Of a stretch of DNA of 64,000 nucleotides, positions 9,339-18,732 are shown in pieces. This DNA comes from Roseibacterium elongatum DSM 19469 (lineage in GTDB: Bacteria; Pseudomonadota; Alphaproteobacteria; Rhodobacterales; Rhodobacteraceae): contig NZ_CP004372.1 in assembly GCF_000590925.1 (NCBI RefSeq), positions 2,585,001 through 2,649,000 on the forward strand, written 5' to 3'. The notes under the pieces are model-generated. The model searched no databases and had not been told where the DNA came from. It worked only from the letters and a program-made list of their open reading frames with translations. Numbering within the stretch: the first letter of the stretch is position 1; every line of letters begins with the position of its first letter. Made by a program: the position numbers and the translations under genes.

Positions 9339-10517
9339 ATGACACGACGGATCAGCATTTTCGGCGCGACGGGGTCCATCGGGCAGAACACGGTCGATCT
9401 GATTGCCCGCGATCCCGACGCTTACGATGTGGTCGCCCTGACCGGCGGCGCGAATATCTCCCGACTGGCCGAGGACGCGAAGCGCCTGAATGCCGACCTG
9501 GCTGTCACCTGCTACCCGGATCGTCTCGACGACCTGCGCGCGGCGTTGCGCGGGACGGGCATCGAGGTGGCCGCGGGCGAGGCGGCCCTGATCGAGGCGG
9601 CCGATCGACCCGCCGACTGGATCATGTCGGCCATTGTGGGCGCGGCGGGTCTTGCCCCCGGTTTTCGCGCCCTGCGCCATGGCACCACGCTGGCCCTGGC
9701 CAACAAGGAGAGCCTGGTGACGGCCGGCCCCCTTCTGCTGGCCGAGGCGCGGGCGCATGACGCCACCATCCTGCCGGTCGACAGCGAACACTCGGCCGTT
9801 TTCCAGGCCTTGGTGGGCGAGGAGATGGACGCGGTCGAGCGCATCATCATCACCGCATCGGGCGGCGGGCTGCGCGACTGGTCGCTCGAGGCGCTGGCCA
9901 ATGCCACCGTCGCGGATGCCGGCGCGCATCCCAATTGGGACATGGGGCAGCGCATCACCATCGATAGCGCGTCGATGTTCAACAAGGCGATGGAGCTGAT
10001 CGAAACCAAGGAGTTTTTCGGCGTGCCCCCCGCAAGGATCGAGGCGGTGGTGCACCCGCAATCCATCGTCCACGCGCTTGTCGGGTTCAACGACGGGGCG
10101 TTGATGGCGCATCTGGGCGCGCCCGACATGCGCCACGCGATCGGCTATGCGCTGCATTGGCCCGACCGGCGGGATCTGCCCGTCAACCGGATCGATCTGG
10201 CGCAGGTCGCCACGCTGGAGTTTCGCGCCCCCGACCTGCGGCGCTATCCCGCGCTCGGGATCGCGCAATCGGTCATGGAAACGGGCGGGCGCGCGGGCTG
10301 TATCTTCAACGCCGCCAAGGAGATCGCGCTGGACGGATTCATCGCCGGCCGCATCGGGTTCATGGACATGGCCGGCGTGGTCGAGGCGACCCTTGACGCG
10401 ATGTCGTCGGAATTCGGCCTCACAATATCCCCATCTACCCTTGAGGAGGTGCTCGAGGTGGACCAAATGGCACGAGATCGCGCGTGGTCCTGCATCCGTC
10501 AGAAGGAGATAGCCTGA
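9339..10517 (+). CDS. dxr: 1-deoxy-D-xylulose 5-phosphate reductoisomerase
   Basis: 392-residue NADPH-dependent enzyme, second step of the MEP isoprenoid pathway, converting DXP to MEP. The nucleotide-binding GATGSIGQNT is at residues 9-18; the metal/substrate motif PVDSEHSAVFQAL is near 147-159; ASGGGLRDW and GQRITIDSASMFNKAMELIE follow. The frame is open further upstream, but ATG 9339, right after the cdsA stop, puts the dinucleotide-binding strand at the right place. It feeds the isoprenoid supply used by UppS nearby. Confidence 0.98.
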   Translation: MTRRISIFGATGSIGQNTVDLIARDPDAYDVVALTGGANISRLAEDAKRLNADLAVTCYPDRLDDLRAALRGTGIEVAAGEAALIEAADRPADWIMSAIVGAAGLAPGFRALRHGTTLALANKESLVTAGPLLLAEARAHDATILPVDSEHSAVFQALVGEEMDAVERIIITASGGGLRDWSLEALANATVADAGAHPNWDMGQRITIDSASMFNKAMELIETKEFFGVPPARIEAVVHPQSIVHALVGFNDGALMAHLGAPDMRHAIGYALHWPDRRDLPVNRIDLAQVATLEFRAPDLRRYPALGIAQSVMETGGRAGCIFNAAKEIALDGFIAGRIGFMDMAGVVEATLDAMSSEFGLTISPSTLEEVLEVDQMARDRAWSCIRQKEIA

Positions 10518-10520
10518 GTC

Positions 10521-11849
10521 ATGGAGTTCATTCCCGATTTCGGTGGGTTCGCCTTTACCCTTCTGGCTTTCATCGCGGCCCTGTCCGTGATCGTCGCGAT
10601 CCATGAATACGGCCATTACATCGTCGGTCGCTGGTCCGGCATCCATGCCGAGGTGTTTTCGATCGGCTTCGGGCCGGTCCTGCTCAGCCGGGTGGATCGG
10701 CACGGCACCAAATGGCAACTCGCGGCCTTGCCCTTCGGCGGGTACGTGAAATTCCTGGGCGATTCCGACGCCGCCAGCGGCAAGGACGCCGCCGCGATCG
10801 ATGCGCTCGATGTGCAGGAACGGCGACGGTCGATGCATGGTGCCCCGCTCTGGGCGCGGGCGGCGACGGTTGCGGCCGGGCCGATCTTCAACTTCATCCT
10901 GTCGATCATCATTTTCGCCGGCGTGTTGATGGTGTCGGGCCGTCCGGTCGAGGCGCCGATTGTCGGTGCGCCCGCGGCCCTGCCGGCCGAGCGTATCACG
11001 CTGCAGGAAGGCGACCTGATCCTCGCCGTCGACGGGCAGCCGGTCGAAACCCTGTCGGAGCTTTATGCGACCGCGCGCGATCTCGCGCCGTCCCCGACGC
11101 TCGACTACCGTGTCGAGCGGGCAGGGGAGGAGATGACCGTGACGGCCTCGTTCCTGCTGTTGCCGCTGGTCCAGTCGGTGACGCCGCAATCGGCGGCCAT
11201 CGAGGCCGGGCTCGAGGAAGGCGACCTGATCGAGGCGGTCAACGGCACGCCGATCTATGCCTTTTCCGAACTGCGCGAGGCGGTCGATGCCTCGGCCGGG
11301 GCGCCGATGGACCTGACCATCTGGCGCGATGGCGCGCGTCTTCCGATCACCCTCAGCCCGCGCCGCACGGATCTGCCCACCGCCGATGGCGGGTTCGAGA
11401 CCCGCTGGCTGATCGGGATCAGCGGCGGCCTGATCTTCGACCCGGTGACCGAACGCGTCGGTCTTTGGTCGGCGATCGTATCGGGCGCGGACCAGACCTG
11501 GTTCGTCGTACGCTCGTCGCTGTCGGGGCTATGGCACATGATCACGGGGGCGATTTCCTCGTGCAACCTGCAAGGCCCAATCGGGATCGCCGAAACCTCG
11601 GGCGCGGCGGCCAGCCAGGGCCTCGACAATTTCATCTGGTTCATCGCCGTCCTGTCCACGGCGGTCGGGTTGCTGAACCTGTTCCCGATCCCCGTTCTCG
11701 ACGGCGGGCACCTGATGTTCCACGCCTACGAGGCCGTCTCGGGCAAGCCGCCGTCCGACAAGGCGTTGCGCGTCTTCATGACGGTGGGTCTGACGCTGCT
11801 CTTGTCGCTGATGCTGTTTGCCCTGACCAACGATCTGTTCTGCCCCTGA
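10521..11849 (+). CDS. rseP: RIP-type site-2 zinc metalloprotease RseP
   Basis: 442-residue intramembrane protease that cleaves anti-sigma factors and remnant signal peptides. The zinc motif HEYGH is at residues 28-32 in the first helix, a PDZ-type pair occupies about 125-330 (EGDLILAVDGQPVETLSELY and the second EGDLIEAVNGTPIYAFSELR), and the third metal ligand LDGGH is near 393-397, followed by a last membrane segment. Starts 3 bases after dxr. The order dxr-rseP-bamA is conserved in proteobacteria and ties envelope stress to outer membrane assembly. Confidence 0.97.
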   Translation: MEFIPDFGGFAFTLLAFIAALSVIVAIHEYGHYIVGRWSGIHAEVFSIGFGPVLLSRVDRHGTKWQLAALPFGGYVKFLGDSDAASGKDAAAIDALDVQERRRSMHGAPLWARAATVAAGPIFNFILSIIIFAGVLMVSGRPVEAPIVGAPAALPAERITLQEGDLILAVDGQPVETLSELYATARDLAPSPTLDYRVERAGEEMTVTASFLLLPLVQSVTPQSAAIEAGLEEGDLIEAVNGTPIYAFSELREAVDASAGAPMDLTIWRDGARLPITLSPRRTDLPTADGGFETRWLIGISGGLIFDPVTERVGLWSAIVSGADQTWFVVRSSLSGLWHMITGAISSCNLQGPIGIAETSGAAASQGLDNFIWFIAVLSTAVGLLNLFPIPVLDGGHLMFHAYEAVSGKPPSDKALRVFMTVGLTLLLSLMLFALTNDLFCP

Positions 11850-11948
11850 GCGCAAACGCAGGTTTCGCCAAATCGTCTTTGGGTAGCCACAATCGCGCCA
11901 TCTTCTTTCGGCATACCCGGTTCGGTAACGCCTGCGAAGGAGTGCGCG

Positions 11949-12086
11949 ATGAAACTCATCAACGAAAGCTACCGCGGCCTGTCGCTCGTCATCCGGCTGA
12001 ACACCGACCGTCTTCTCGTGCCGGTGATGATCGTTGCGGCCCTGACGCTGGCCGGGTGGTTGCTGTCGCTGATGCCGGCCGTCTGA
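11949..12086 (+). CDS. Small single-span membrane protein, unknown function
   Basis: 45-residue reading frame between rseP and bamA. It begins with ATG after a near-perfect ribosome site (GAAGGAG, 8 bases upstream) and encodes an amphipathic start, MKLINESYRGLSLVIRL, then N-T-D-R-L-L and one hydrophobic segment of about 22 residues (VPVMIVAALTLAGWLLSLM) to the C-terminus. The strong ribosome site, the sensible membrane topology and the otherwise empty 457-base gap argue for a real gene. I do not recognise a family. It could be a membrane microprotein linked to RseP or BamA, but nothing in the sequence shows a function. Confidence 0.6.
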   Translation: MKLINESYRGLSLVIRLNTDRLLVPVMIVAALTLAGWLLSLMPAV

Positions 12087-12241
12087 GGCGCAGCTTCGAC
12101 TCGGGACATCGCGCCGCAATCGGGGCGGCGACCTGTCAAGTCCAGCGCTGTCGAGATCGGGCCGAGGGGCCGATTTCGTGCTTCCATGGCCACAGGTTGT
12201 GACAAAGACGGCGCTACACCCAATCCCTGCTTATCATCGTT

Positions 12242-12270
12242 TTGACAAGCCAATGCCCAATGGCTACGCA
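12242..12270 (+). promoter_or_regulatory. Candidate sigma-70 promoter for bamA
   Basis: TTGACA at 12242-12247 and TACGCA at 12265-12270 are separated by 17 bases. Transcription would start near 12277, about 30 bases before the ATG at 12307. The -35 is perfect and the -10 is weak. It would give the bamA-skp-fabZ-lpx genes their own promoter and supports the downstream start chosen for bamA. Confidence 0.5.
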
Positions 12271-12306
12271 GATCACGTCTGCAAGGTTACTGAGGGGTTG
12301 GATTCG

Positions 12307-14688
12307 ATGATCCGGCATGTCGGCGCATGGTTCGCAGCGGTTGCTGTACGACTTTTGGCTTTGCAGGGGCGTGCGCCAAGGACTCGGGCCGTGTCGGTCC
12401 CGTCGGTCGTGGTGGCAGTCGCGCTGGCCCTGGCGCCGGTCCCGGCCGATGCGCAGAACTTCCGCTTTTCCAATTTCTCGGTCGAGGGCAACACCCGCAT
12501 TCAGGCCGAAACCATCCTGGCCTATGCCGGCATTGCGCCCGGTGCGACCGTATCGGCGGCGCAGGTGAACGATGCCTTGCAACGGCTTCAGGCTACCGGG
12601 TTGTTCGAAGAGGTCGAGATCCTGCCGCGCGGCGGCACACTTGTCATTCAGGTCCGCGAGTATCCGGCCATCAACCGCATCGCGATCGAGGGCAACCGCC
12701 GGCTGGATGACGAGGATCTGCTGGCGATGATCGACTCGCAGCCGCGCCGCGTCTACTCGCCCGCCGTGGCCGAGGCCGATGCCGCGACGATTGCCGAAGC
12801 CTATCGTCAGTCCGGCCGCCTGACCGCCACCGTCAATCCGGTCATCATCCGTCGGGACGACAACCGCGTGGACCTGGTTTTCGAAGTGGCCGAGGGTCGT
12901 GTGGTCGAAACCCAGCGCATCTCCTTCGTCGGTAACCGCGAATACTCGGACCGCCGCCTGCGGCAGGTCCTCGAGAGCACGCAGGCCGGCCTGTTCAATG
13001 CGCTCATCCGCTCGGACACCTTCATCGACGACCGCATCGCGCTGGACCGGCAATTGCTGACCGATTTCTACCAGGATCGCGGCTATGTCGACTTCGAGAT
13101 CCTGTCGGTGACGCCCGAGTTGTCGCGCGACCGGGGCGCCTATTTCGTGACCTTCAACATCCGCGAGGGGCAGAGCTTCGACATCGGTCGCATCTCGGTG
13201 GTCTCGGAGATCCCCGAGGCGAATGCTGATCAATATCGCGACGTCATCCGCATCCGCGAGGGTGTCACCTACAGCCCGCGCCTGGTCGACAACACCATCA
13301 GCCGGATGGAAAACCTGGCCACGCAGCAGGGTCTGCGCTTTGTCCGGATCGAGCCTCGGGTCACGCGCAACCCCGCCAGCCTGACGCTGGACCTGGAATT
13401 CGTGATTTCGCGGGGTGAGCGCGTCTTTGTCGAGCGGATCGACATCGAAGGCAACGCCACGACGCTCGATCGCGTGATCCGCCGCCAGTTCGACACCGTC
13501 GAAGGGGATCCGTTCGATCCGCGGGCAATCCGTCAGGCCGCCGAACGCATCCGCGCCACGGGCTTCTTTGCCGATGTGCAGGTCGAGGGTCGCCAGGGCA
13601 GCGCGCCCGATCAGGTCGTGGTCGATGTCGATGTCGAAGAGCAGCCCACCGGTTCGCTCGGATTCTCGGCCAGCTATTCGTCCGACACGGGGGCGGGTCT
13701 TGCGGTGAACTTCTCCGAGAATAATTTCCTTGGCCGTGGACAACGCCTTGCCTTTGCGTTCAACACCGTGGAAGGCGGGCAAAGCGCCAGCTTCTCCTTC
13801 ATCGAGCCGAATTTCATGGCACGCGACGTGGGCCTTGGCATGTCGCTCGGCTATAGCCAGACCACCGGGCAGGACCGCGCCTATGATACCGAGGACTACA
13901 CGCTCGGCACGTCGATCAGCTTCCCGTTGAGCGAGCTTGGCCGCCTGCGCATTTCCTATGACCTCTCGCAGAACGAGATTTCGGACGTGCCCGATGGCTC
14001 TTCGGCCATCATCCGCGCCGACGAAGACGCGGGCGCGCGGATCGCCTCGATCCTGGGCATCAGCTATGCCTATGACAGCCGCGATGCCGGCCTGAATCCG
14101 AACGCCGGTGTGCGGCTGCAGTTCGGCGCGGAATATGCGGGCCTTGGCGGCGATGCCGAATTCATTCGGGCCCGCGCCCTGGCCATTGCCGAAACCTCGG
14201 TGATGCGCGAAGAGGTCAGCCTGCGGGCGACGTTCGAGGGCGGCGCGCTCTACTCGATCGACGGTGACAGCCGCCAGTCGGATCGCTTCTACCTCAGCTC
14301 GCGCCAGATGCGTGGTTTCGACACCTATGGCATGGGGCCGCGCGACCTGGCCGCCGACAACGAAGACGCCCTTGGCGGCAATTATTTCGCCGTGGCGCGG
14401 TTCGAGGCAGGCTTCCCCCTTGGCCTTCCGGAAGAATACGGGATCACCGGCGGTGTCTTCTATGACATCGGAACGGTTTGGGGCTTGGACAACACCGCGG
14501 GCGGCAACGCCGACGGATCGACCAACGGCACCGTGGATGACGACCTGTATTGGCGTCAGGCCATCGGTGTGTCGATCTTCTGGGACACGGTCCTTGGCCC
14601 GCTGCGGTTCAACTTCAGCCACGCGCTGGATACCCAGCCCTATGACCGCACGCGCGAGTTCGATTTCACCGTCGAAGCGCGGTTCTGA
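12307..14688 (+). CDS. bamA: Outer membrane protein assembly factor BamA
   Basis: 793-residue outer-membrane barrel that folds other beta-barrel proteins. After a long signal region ending PADAQ near residue 54 come repeated POTRA domains (start NFRFSNFSVEGNTRIQ; later repeats at RISFVGNREYSDRRLRQ and RIDIEGNATTLDRVIRR), then the Omp85 barrel from about 420 to the end, terminating FDFTVEARF with the C-terminal aromatic needed for insertion. The frame is open for 43 further codons upstream, but ATG 12307 is preferred: it sits just after a candidate promoter and gives a normal signal peptide. Confidence 0.97.
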   Translation: MIRHVGAWFAAVAVRLLALQGRAPRTRAVSVPSVVVAVALALAPVPADAQNFRFSNFSVEGNTRIQAETILAYAGIAPGATVSAAQVNDALQRLQATGLFEEVEILPRGGTLVIQVREYPAINRIAIEGNRRLDDEDLLAMIDSQPRRVYSPAVAEADAATIAEAYRQSGRLTATVNPVIIRRDDNRVDLVFEVAEGRVVETQRISFVGNREYSDRRLRQVLESTQAGLFNALIRSDTFIDDRIALDRQLLTDFYQDRGYVDFEILSVTPELSRDRGAYFVTFNIREGQSFDIGRISVVSEIPEANADQYRDVIRIREGVTYSPRLVDNTISRMENLATQQGLRFVRIEPRVTRNPASLTLDLEFVISRGERVFVERIDIEGNATTLDRVIRRQFDTVEGDPFDPRAIRQAAERIRATGFFADVQVEGRQGSAPDQVVVDVDVEEQPTGSLGFSASYSSDTGAGLAVNFSENNFLGRGQRLAFAFNTVEGGQSASFSFIEPNFMARDVGLGMSLGYSQTTGQDRAYDTEDYTLGTSISFPLSELGRLRISYDLSQNEISDVPDGSSAIIRADEDAGARIASILGISYAYDSRDAGLNPNAGVRLQFGAEYAGLGGDAEFIRARALAIAETSVMREEVSLRATFEGGALYSIDGDSRQSDRFYLSSRQMRGFDTYGMGPRDLAADNEDALGGNYFAVARFEAGFPLGLPEEYGITGGVFYDIGTVWGLDNTAGGNADGSTNGTVDDDLYWRQAIGVSIFWDTVLGPLRFNFSHALDTQPYDRTREFDFTVEARF

Positions 14689-14698
14689 TCGCGGGCTC

Positions 14699-15352
14699 AT
14701 GCGACGTTTCGTGAGGATCATGCCGGCCGCCGTCCTGGCGGCCGTGCTGCTTTTCGTTCCGCCCGGCCTTGCGCAGGAGGCGGCCCCGACCGGCGGTATC
14801 GCCATTCTCAACCAGGAACGCCTGATTTCGCAGACACTCTATGGCCAGCGCATCCAGCGCGAACTCGAGTTGGCCTCGAACGCGCTTGCGGCTGAAAACC
14901 GTCGCATCGAGGGGCAGTTATCCGAGGAAGAGCTGCGCCTGACCGAGTTGCGCGACACGCTGCAGGCCGAGGAGTTTCGCGCCCTTGCCGATGATTTCGA
15001 CAGCCGCGTCGAGGGCATTCGCGCGGCACAGGATGCCAAGGCACGCGATCTGCAGGACCAGACCGAGATCGCGCAGGCCCGTTTCTTCGAGCTGACACTG
15101 CCCATTCTGCTGGACCTCGTGCGGGCGCGCGGGGCGGCGGTGTTGATGGACAGTCGCGCGGTGTTGCTGTCCGCCGACAGCGTCGACATTACCGAGGCGG
15201 CCATCACCCGGATCGATGCCGAGTTGGGCGAGGGCGGCGCGCGCCCCCTGATCTCGCTGGATGGCGCGGCATCCGCCGACGCCCCCGACGACGATCCGGG
15301 CGCGGACCCCGATGCACCGCCGCCGCCCATCCCGCCGCAGACCGAGCCTTGA
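14699..15352 (+). CDS. skp: OmpH/Skp-family periplasmic chaperone
   Basis: 217-residue secreted protein. A signal peptide (MRRFVRIMPAAVLAAVLLF... cut after GLAQ, about residue 23) is followed by the Skp-like strand IAILNQERLISQTLYGQR and a long helical, coiled-coil stretch (about 45-130, rich in E, R, A and L) that forms the chaperone tentacles. The C-terminal 30 residues are an acidic proline-rich tail (PDDDPGADPDAPPPPIPPQ), longer than in E. coli Skp. It starts 10 bases after bamA and precedes fabZ, the standard arrangement; it would carry unfolded outer membrane proteins to BamA. Confidence 0.92.
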   Translation: MRRFVRIMPAAVLAAVLLFVPPGLAQEAAPTGGIAILNQERLISQTLYGQRIQRELELASNALAAENRRIEGQLSEEELRLTELRDTLQAEEFRALADDFDSRVEGIRAAQDAKARDLQDQTEIAQARFFELTLPILLDLVRARGAAVLMDSRAVLLSADSVDITEAAITRIDAELGEGGARPLISLDGAASADAPDDDPGADPDAPPPPIPPQTEP

Positions 15353-15469
15353 TGCGCGGCGAGACACCCGCGCTTGCCCGAGGCAGACCAAGTTGCTAAG
15401 CCGCGCAGGAACGGGCCGGGCGGCAGTGGCGCCCCGACGCCCCAGATCCGACCCTGAGGAGAGCCGCCG

Positions 15470-15949
15470 ATGAGCCGCACGGCCGATACGCCCACCACCG
15501 CCGATATCGAGTTGATCCAGCGCATTCTGCCGCACCGCTACCCGTTTCTTCTGATCGACAAGGTGCGCGATATCGTTCCGTTCAAATCCGCGGTCGGCAT
15601 CAAGAATGTCACCTATAACGAGCCTCATTTTCAGGGGCATTTTCCGGGCGTTCCGATCATGCCCGGCGTGACCATCGTCGAGGCGATGGCCCAGACCGCG
15701 GCGGTGATGGTCGGCGTCAGCTCGAACCTCGCCGACGAGGACCTGCTGGTCTATTTCATGGGCATCGACAAATGCAAGTTCCGCCGCAAGGTCGGCCCCG
15801 GCGATGTGTTGGAGCTTGCCATCGACGTGACCCGCGGCAAGCCTGGCGGCAAGGTCTGGAAATTCGCCGCGCGGGCGACGGTCGAGGGCGACGTCGCGGC
15901 GGAATGCGAGTTCACCGCGATGATGGACCTGCCCGCCGAGGGCGCGTGA
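15470..15949 (+). CDS. fabZ: 3-hydroxyacyl-ACP dehydratase FabZ
   Basis: 159-residue hot-dog fold dehydratase of type II fatty acid synthesis. The substrate-side [13 protein letters not shown] (about 22-34), the catalytic-His loop [15 protein letters not shown] (about 52-66) and the catalytic Glu in [11 protein letters not shown] are all visible. A clear GAGGAGAG ribosome site precedes the ATG. Its stop overlaps the lpxA start by one base (TGATG), so lipid A acylation and fatty acid dehydration are translated together. Confidence 0.98.
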   Translation: MSRTADTPTTADIELIQRILPHRYPFLLIDKVRDIVPFKSAVGIKNVTYNEPHFQGHFPGVPIMPGVTIVEAMAQTAAVMVGVSSNLADEDLLVYFMGIDKCKFRRKVGPGDVLELAIDVTRGKPGGKVWKFAARATVEGDVAAECEFTAMMDLPAEGA

Positions 15950-16749
15950 TGGCCATCGATCCAAGCGCGCAGGTTCACCCCTCGGCGGTGGTCGAGGATG
16001 GGGCCAACATCGGGCCGGGGTGCCGGATCGGGCCGTTTTGCGTTGTGGGGCCCGAGGTGACGCTTGGCCCCGAGGTGGTGCTGAAATCGCATGCGGTTGT
16101 CACAGGCTGGACCGAGATCGGCGCGCAAACGGCGATCTTTCCCTTCGCCAATATCGGCGACATCCCGCAGGATCTGAAATACGGCGGCGAACGCACCCGC
16201 CTCGTTGTGGGCGCGCGCAACCGGATCCGCGAAGGTGTGACGATGAACACCGGGACCGAGGGCGGCGGCGGTGTCACGCGCATCGGCGATGACGGTCTGT
16301 TCATGGCCGGGGCCCATGTGGCCCATGATGCGCAGATCGGGGATCGCGTGATCCTCGTCAACAATGCCTCGGTCGCGGGGCATTGCGTGATCGACGATGA
16401 CGTGATCATCGGTGGCCTGTCGGGCGTGCATCAATGGGTACGGATCGGGCGGGGGGCCATCATCGGGGCGGTCACGATGGTGACCAACGATGTCATTCCC
16501 TACGGGTTGGTGCAGGGCCCCCGCGGCGGCCTGGACGGGCTGAACCTGGTCGGGTTGAAACGCCGCGGCGTGGACCGGGCCGATATCACCGCGCTCAGGG
16601 CGGCGTTTCAGGCGCTGGCCCAGGGCGAGGGCGCGTTCCAGGATCGTGCCAAGCGCCTTGGTGACAGCGAGTTGGCCGACAGCGCCTATGTGCGCGAGAT
16701 CGTCGAGTTCGTGCTGGGCGTCAGCGACCGCTCCTACCTGACGCCCTGA
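15949..16749 (+). CDS. lpxA: Acyl-ACP-UDP-N-acetylglucosamine O-acyltransferase
   Basis: 266-residue trimeric enzyme of the first lipid A step, transferring 3-hydroxyacyl to UDP-GlcNAc. The left-handed beta-helix hexapeptide repeats run from about 8 to 190 (VHPSAVVEDGANIGPGC onward), with the catalytic-His region MAGAHVAHDAQIGD near 119-132 and the C-terminal helical domain DITALRAAFQAL. The start ATG overlaps the fabZ stop. Followed after 14 bases by lpxI. Confidence 0.98.
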   Translation: MAIDPSAQVHPSAVVEDGANIGPGCRIGPFCVVGPEVTLGPEVVLKSHAVVTGWTEIGAQTAIFPFANIGDIPQDLKYGGERTRLVVGARNRIREGVTMNTGTEGGGGVTRIGDDGLFMAGAHVAHDAQIGDRVILVNNASVAGHCVIDDDVIIGGLSGVHQWVRIGRGAIIGAVTMVTNDVIPYGLVQGPRGGLDGLNLVGLKRRGVDRADITALRAAFQALAQGEGAFQDRAKRLGDSELADSAYVREIVEFVLGVSDRSYLTP

Positions 16750-16763
16750 GCGGAGACAGACCC

Positions 16764-17546
16764 ATGGTCAAGCGGGCCATCATTGCGGGAACGGGGGCTT
16801 TGCCGGCCTTGCTGCTGGCCGGCTCCCCGGCCCATGTGGTCAGTTTCGACGATGTCCCGCCCGACCTGCCCGGCATGGCCCGCCTGATCCCGGCCCGGTT
16901 CGAAAAGCTGGGCAAGCTGTTTTACGACCTGTCGGTCGCCGGGGTGCGCGAGGTGGCCTTTGCCGGGGCGATGTCGCGGCCGGTCCTCGACCCCGGCCAG
17001 TTCGACGCCGCCACGGCCGCTCTTGTGCCGCGTCTGACCGCGGCCATGGCGCAAGGCGACGATGCGCTGCTGCGCGATGTCATGGCCTTGTTCGAGGAAC
17101 GCGGCTTCGCGATTCTGGGGGCGCATCAGATCCGGCCCGACCTGGTGGCCGAGGCCGGGGCCCTGTGCGGCCCGGCGCCGAATGCGGTGGATGTCGCCCG
17201 CGCGCGGGCCGTGCTGGACGCGCTTGGCCCGCTGGATGTGGGGCAGGCCGCCATCGCCGCGCAGGGGCAGGTGATCGGCATCGAAACGCTGCAAGGCACC
17301 GACGCGCTGTTGCAATATGTCGCCGCCACCGCGCCCGCATCCGGGGGCGTTCTGGTCAAGCGCCCCAAGCCGGGGCAGGATCTGCGGGTCGACATGCCCG
17401 CGATCGGCCCGCGCACCGTGCATCTGGCCGCCGAGGCCGGCTTGTCCGCGATCGAGATCGCGGCGGGGGCGGTGTTGCTGCTGGATCGTGCGGCCGTGCT
17501 GGAGGCCTGCGCTGAAACGGGCCTGGCCCTGTGGGCGGCGGCGTGA
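16764..17546 (+). CDS. lpxI: UDP-2,3-diacylglucosamine diphosphatase LpxI
   Basis: 260-residue LpxI (DUF1009 family), the alphaproteobacterial replacement for LpxH; it hydrolyses UDP-2,3-diacylglucosamine to lipid X plus UMP. Features: N-terminal IIAGTGALPALLLAG, LGKLFYDLSVAGVREVAFAG near 50-69, and the C-terminal part with IGIETLQGTDALLQ and VKRPKPGQDLRVDMPAIGPRT. Its position between lpxA and lpxB agrees with this role; lpxC and lpxD are not in the window. Confidence 0.95.
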   Translation: MVKRAIIAGTGALPALLLAGSPAHVVSFDDVPPDLPGMARLIPARFEKLGKLFYDLSVAGVREVAFAGAMSRPVLDPGQFDAATAALVPRLTAAMAQGDDALLRDVMALFEERGFAILGAHQIRPDLVAEAGALCGPAPNAVDVARARAVLDALGPLDVGQAAIAAQGQVIGIETLQGTDALLQYVAATAPASGGVLVKRPKPGQDLRVDMPAIGPRTVHLAAEAGLSAIEIAAGAVLLLDRAAVLEACAETGLALWAAA

Positions 17547-18718
17547 GCTTGCGCGTGTTTCTGGTGGCGGGCGAGCCATCGGGCGACCGGCTGGGGGCCG
17601 CGCTGATCCGTGGTCTGAAACAGCTTCATTCAGGGCCGGTCGAGCTGCACGGGATCGGCGGGCCGTTGATGCAGGCCGAGGGGCTGGTCAGCCTGTTCCC
17701 GATGGAGGAGTTGTCGGTCATGGGCCTGACCGAGATCGTCCCGCGTTTGCGCAGCCTGCTGGCGCGGGTCAGCCAGACCGCCGAAGCCGTGATCGATCTG
17801 AAACCCGATGCGCTGATCACCATCGACAGCCCCGAGTTCTCATTGCGCGTGGCAGCCCGGGTCAAGGCGCGGGCCGAAACCCTGCCGACCATCCATTACG
17901 TCGCGCCGACGGTCTGGGCTTGGCGGCCCAAGCGCGCCGCGAAAATGGCGAAATCCATCGACCATGTGCTGGCCCTCCTGCCATTCGAGCCGCCCTATAT
18001 GGAAGCGGCCGGCATGAGTTGCGATTTCGTCGGCCACCCCGTCACGACCGAGCCGGTCGCGTCCGAGGCCGAGGCCGCGGCCTTTCGCGCGCGCCACGGT
18101 ATTGCGGACCTTGCGCCCCTGATCCTGGTTCTGCCCGGCTCGCGCCGAGGCGAGGTGGAGCGTCTTGCACCGGTTTTCGGCGCGGGATTGCAGCCGGTTC
18201 TGGCCGCACACCCGGCCGCGCGTCTGGTGGTGCCCACGACCGAGGCGGTGGCCGGCGGTCTGCCCGCGAAACTGTCGGATTGGCCCGGCGATCCCATCAT
18301 CCTCGACCCGCGCGGGCAGGACGGGGGCGCCTTCATGGCCGAGAAACGGGCGGCTTTCGCGGCGGCCGATGTCGCGCTGGCGGCCTCGGGCACGGTCAGC
18401 CTGGAACTGGCGGCGACTGCGACACCCATGGTCATCGCCTATGATTTCAGTTGGCTGACGCGCAAGGTCATCGCCTCGATGCTGCGGGTGGATACGGTGA
18501 CCCTGGTCAATCTGGTGTCCGATACGCGCGCGGTGCCCGAATTTCTCGGGCCCGATTGCCGCGCGGATCGGATCGCGCCGGCCCTGCGACGCCTGATCGA
18601 GAATGACGCCGCCCGCAGGGACCAACTGGACGCGATGGCGGCAACCATGCTGCGGCTGGGGCGCGGGGGCGAGGATCCGGGCCTGCGCGCGGCCCGGTCG
18701 GTCCTGTCGGTGATCTGA
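17543..18718 (+). CDS. lpxB: Lipid-A-disaccharide synthase
   Basis: 391-residue glycosyltransferase (GT19) that joins lipid X to UDP-diacylglucosamine. Signatures: FLVAGEPSGDRLGAALIRGL at the N-terminus, YVAPTVWAWRPKRAAKM (about 118-134), LPGSRRGEVERL (about 195) and VALAASGTVSLELAA (about 280). I place the start at GTG 17543, overlapping the lpxI stop by four bases; a GTG at 17531 is possible but overlaps more. Last gene of the lipid A block. Confidence 0.96.
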   Translation: MSLRVFLVAGEPSGDRLGAALIRGLKQLHSGPVELHGIGGPLMQAEGLVSLFPMEELSVMGLTEIVPRLRSLLARVSQTAEAVIDLKPDALITIDSPEFSLRVAARVKARAETLPTIHYVAPTVWAWRPKRAAKMAKSIDHVLALLPFEPPYMEAAGMSCDFVGHPVTTEPVASEAEAAAFRARHGIADLAPLILVLPGSRRGEVERLAPVFGAGLQPVLAAHPAARLVVPTTEAVAGGLPAKLSDWPGDPIILDPRGQDGGAFMAEKRAAFAAADVALAASGTVSLELAATATPMVIAYDFSWLTRKVIASMLRVDTVTLVNLVSDTRAVPEFLGPDCRADRIAPALRRLIENDAARRDQLDAMAATMLRLGRGGEDPGLRAARSVLSVI

Positions 18719-18732
18719 CGCGGCCGCCCGTG

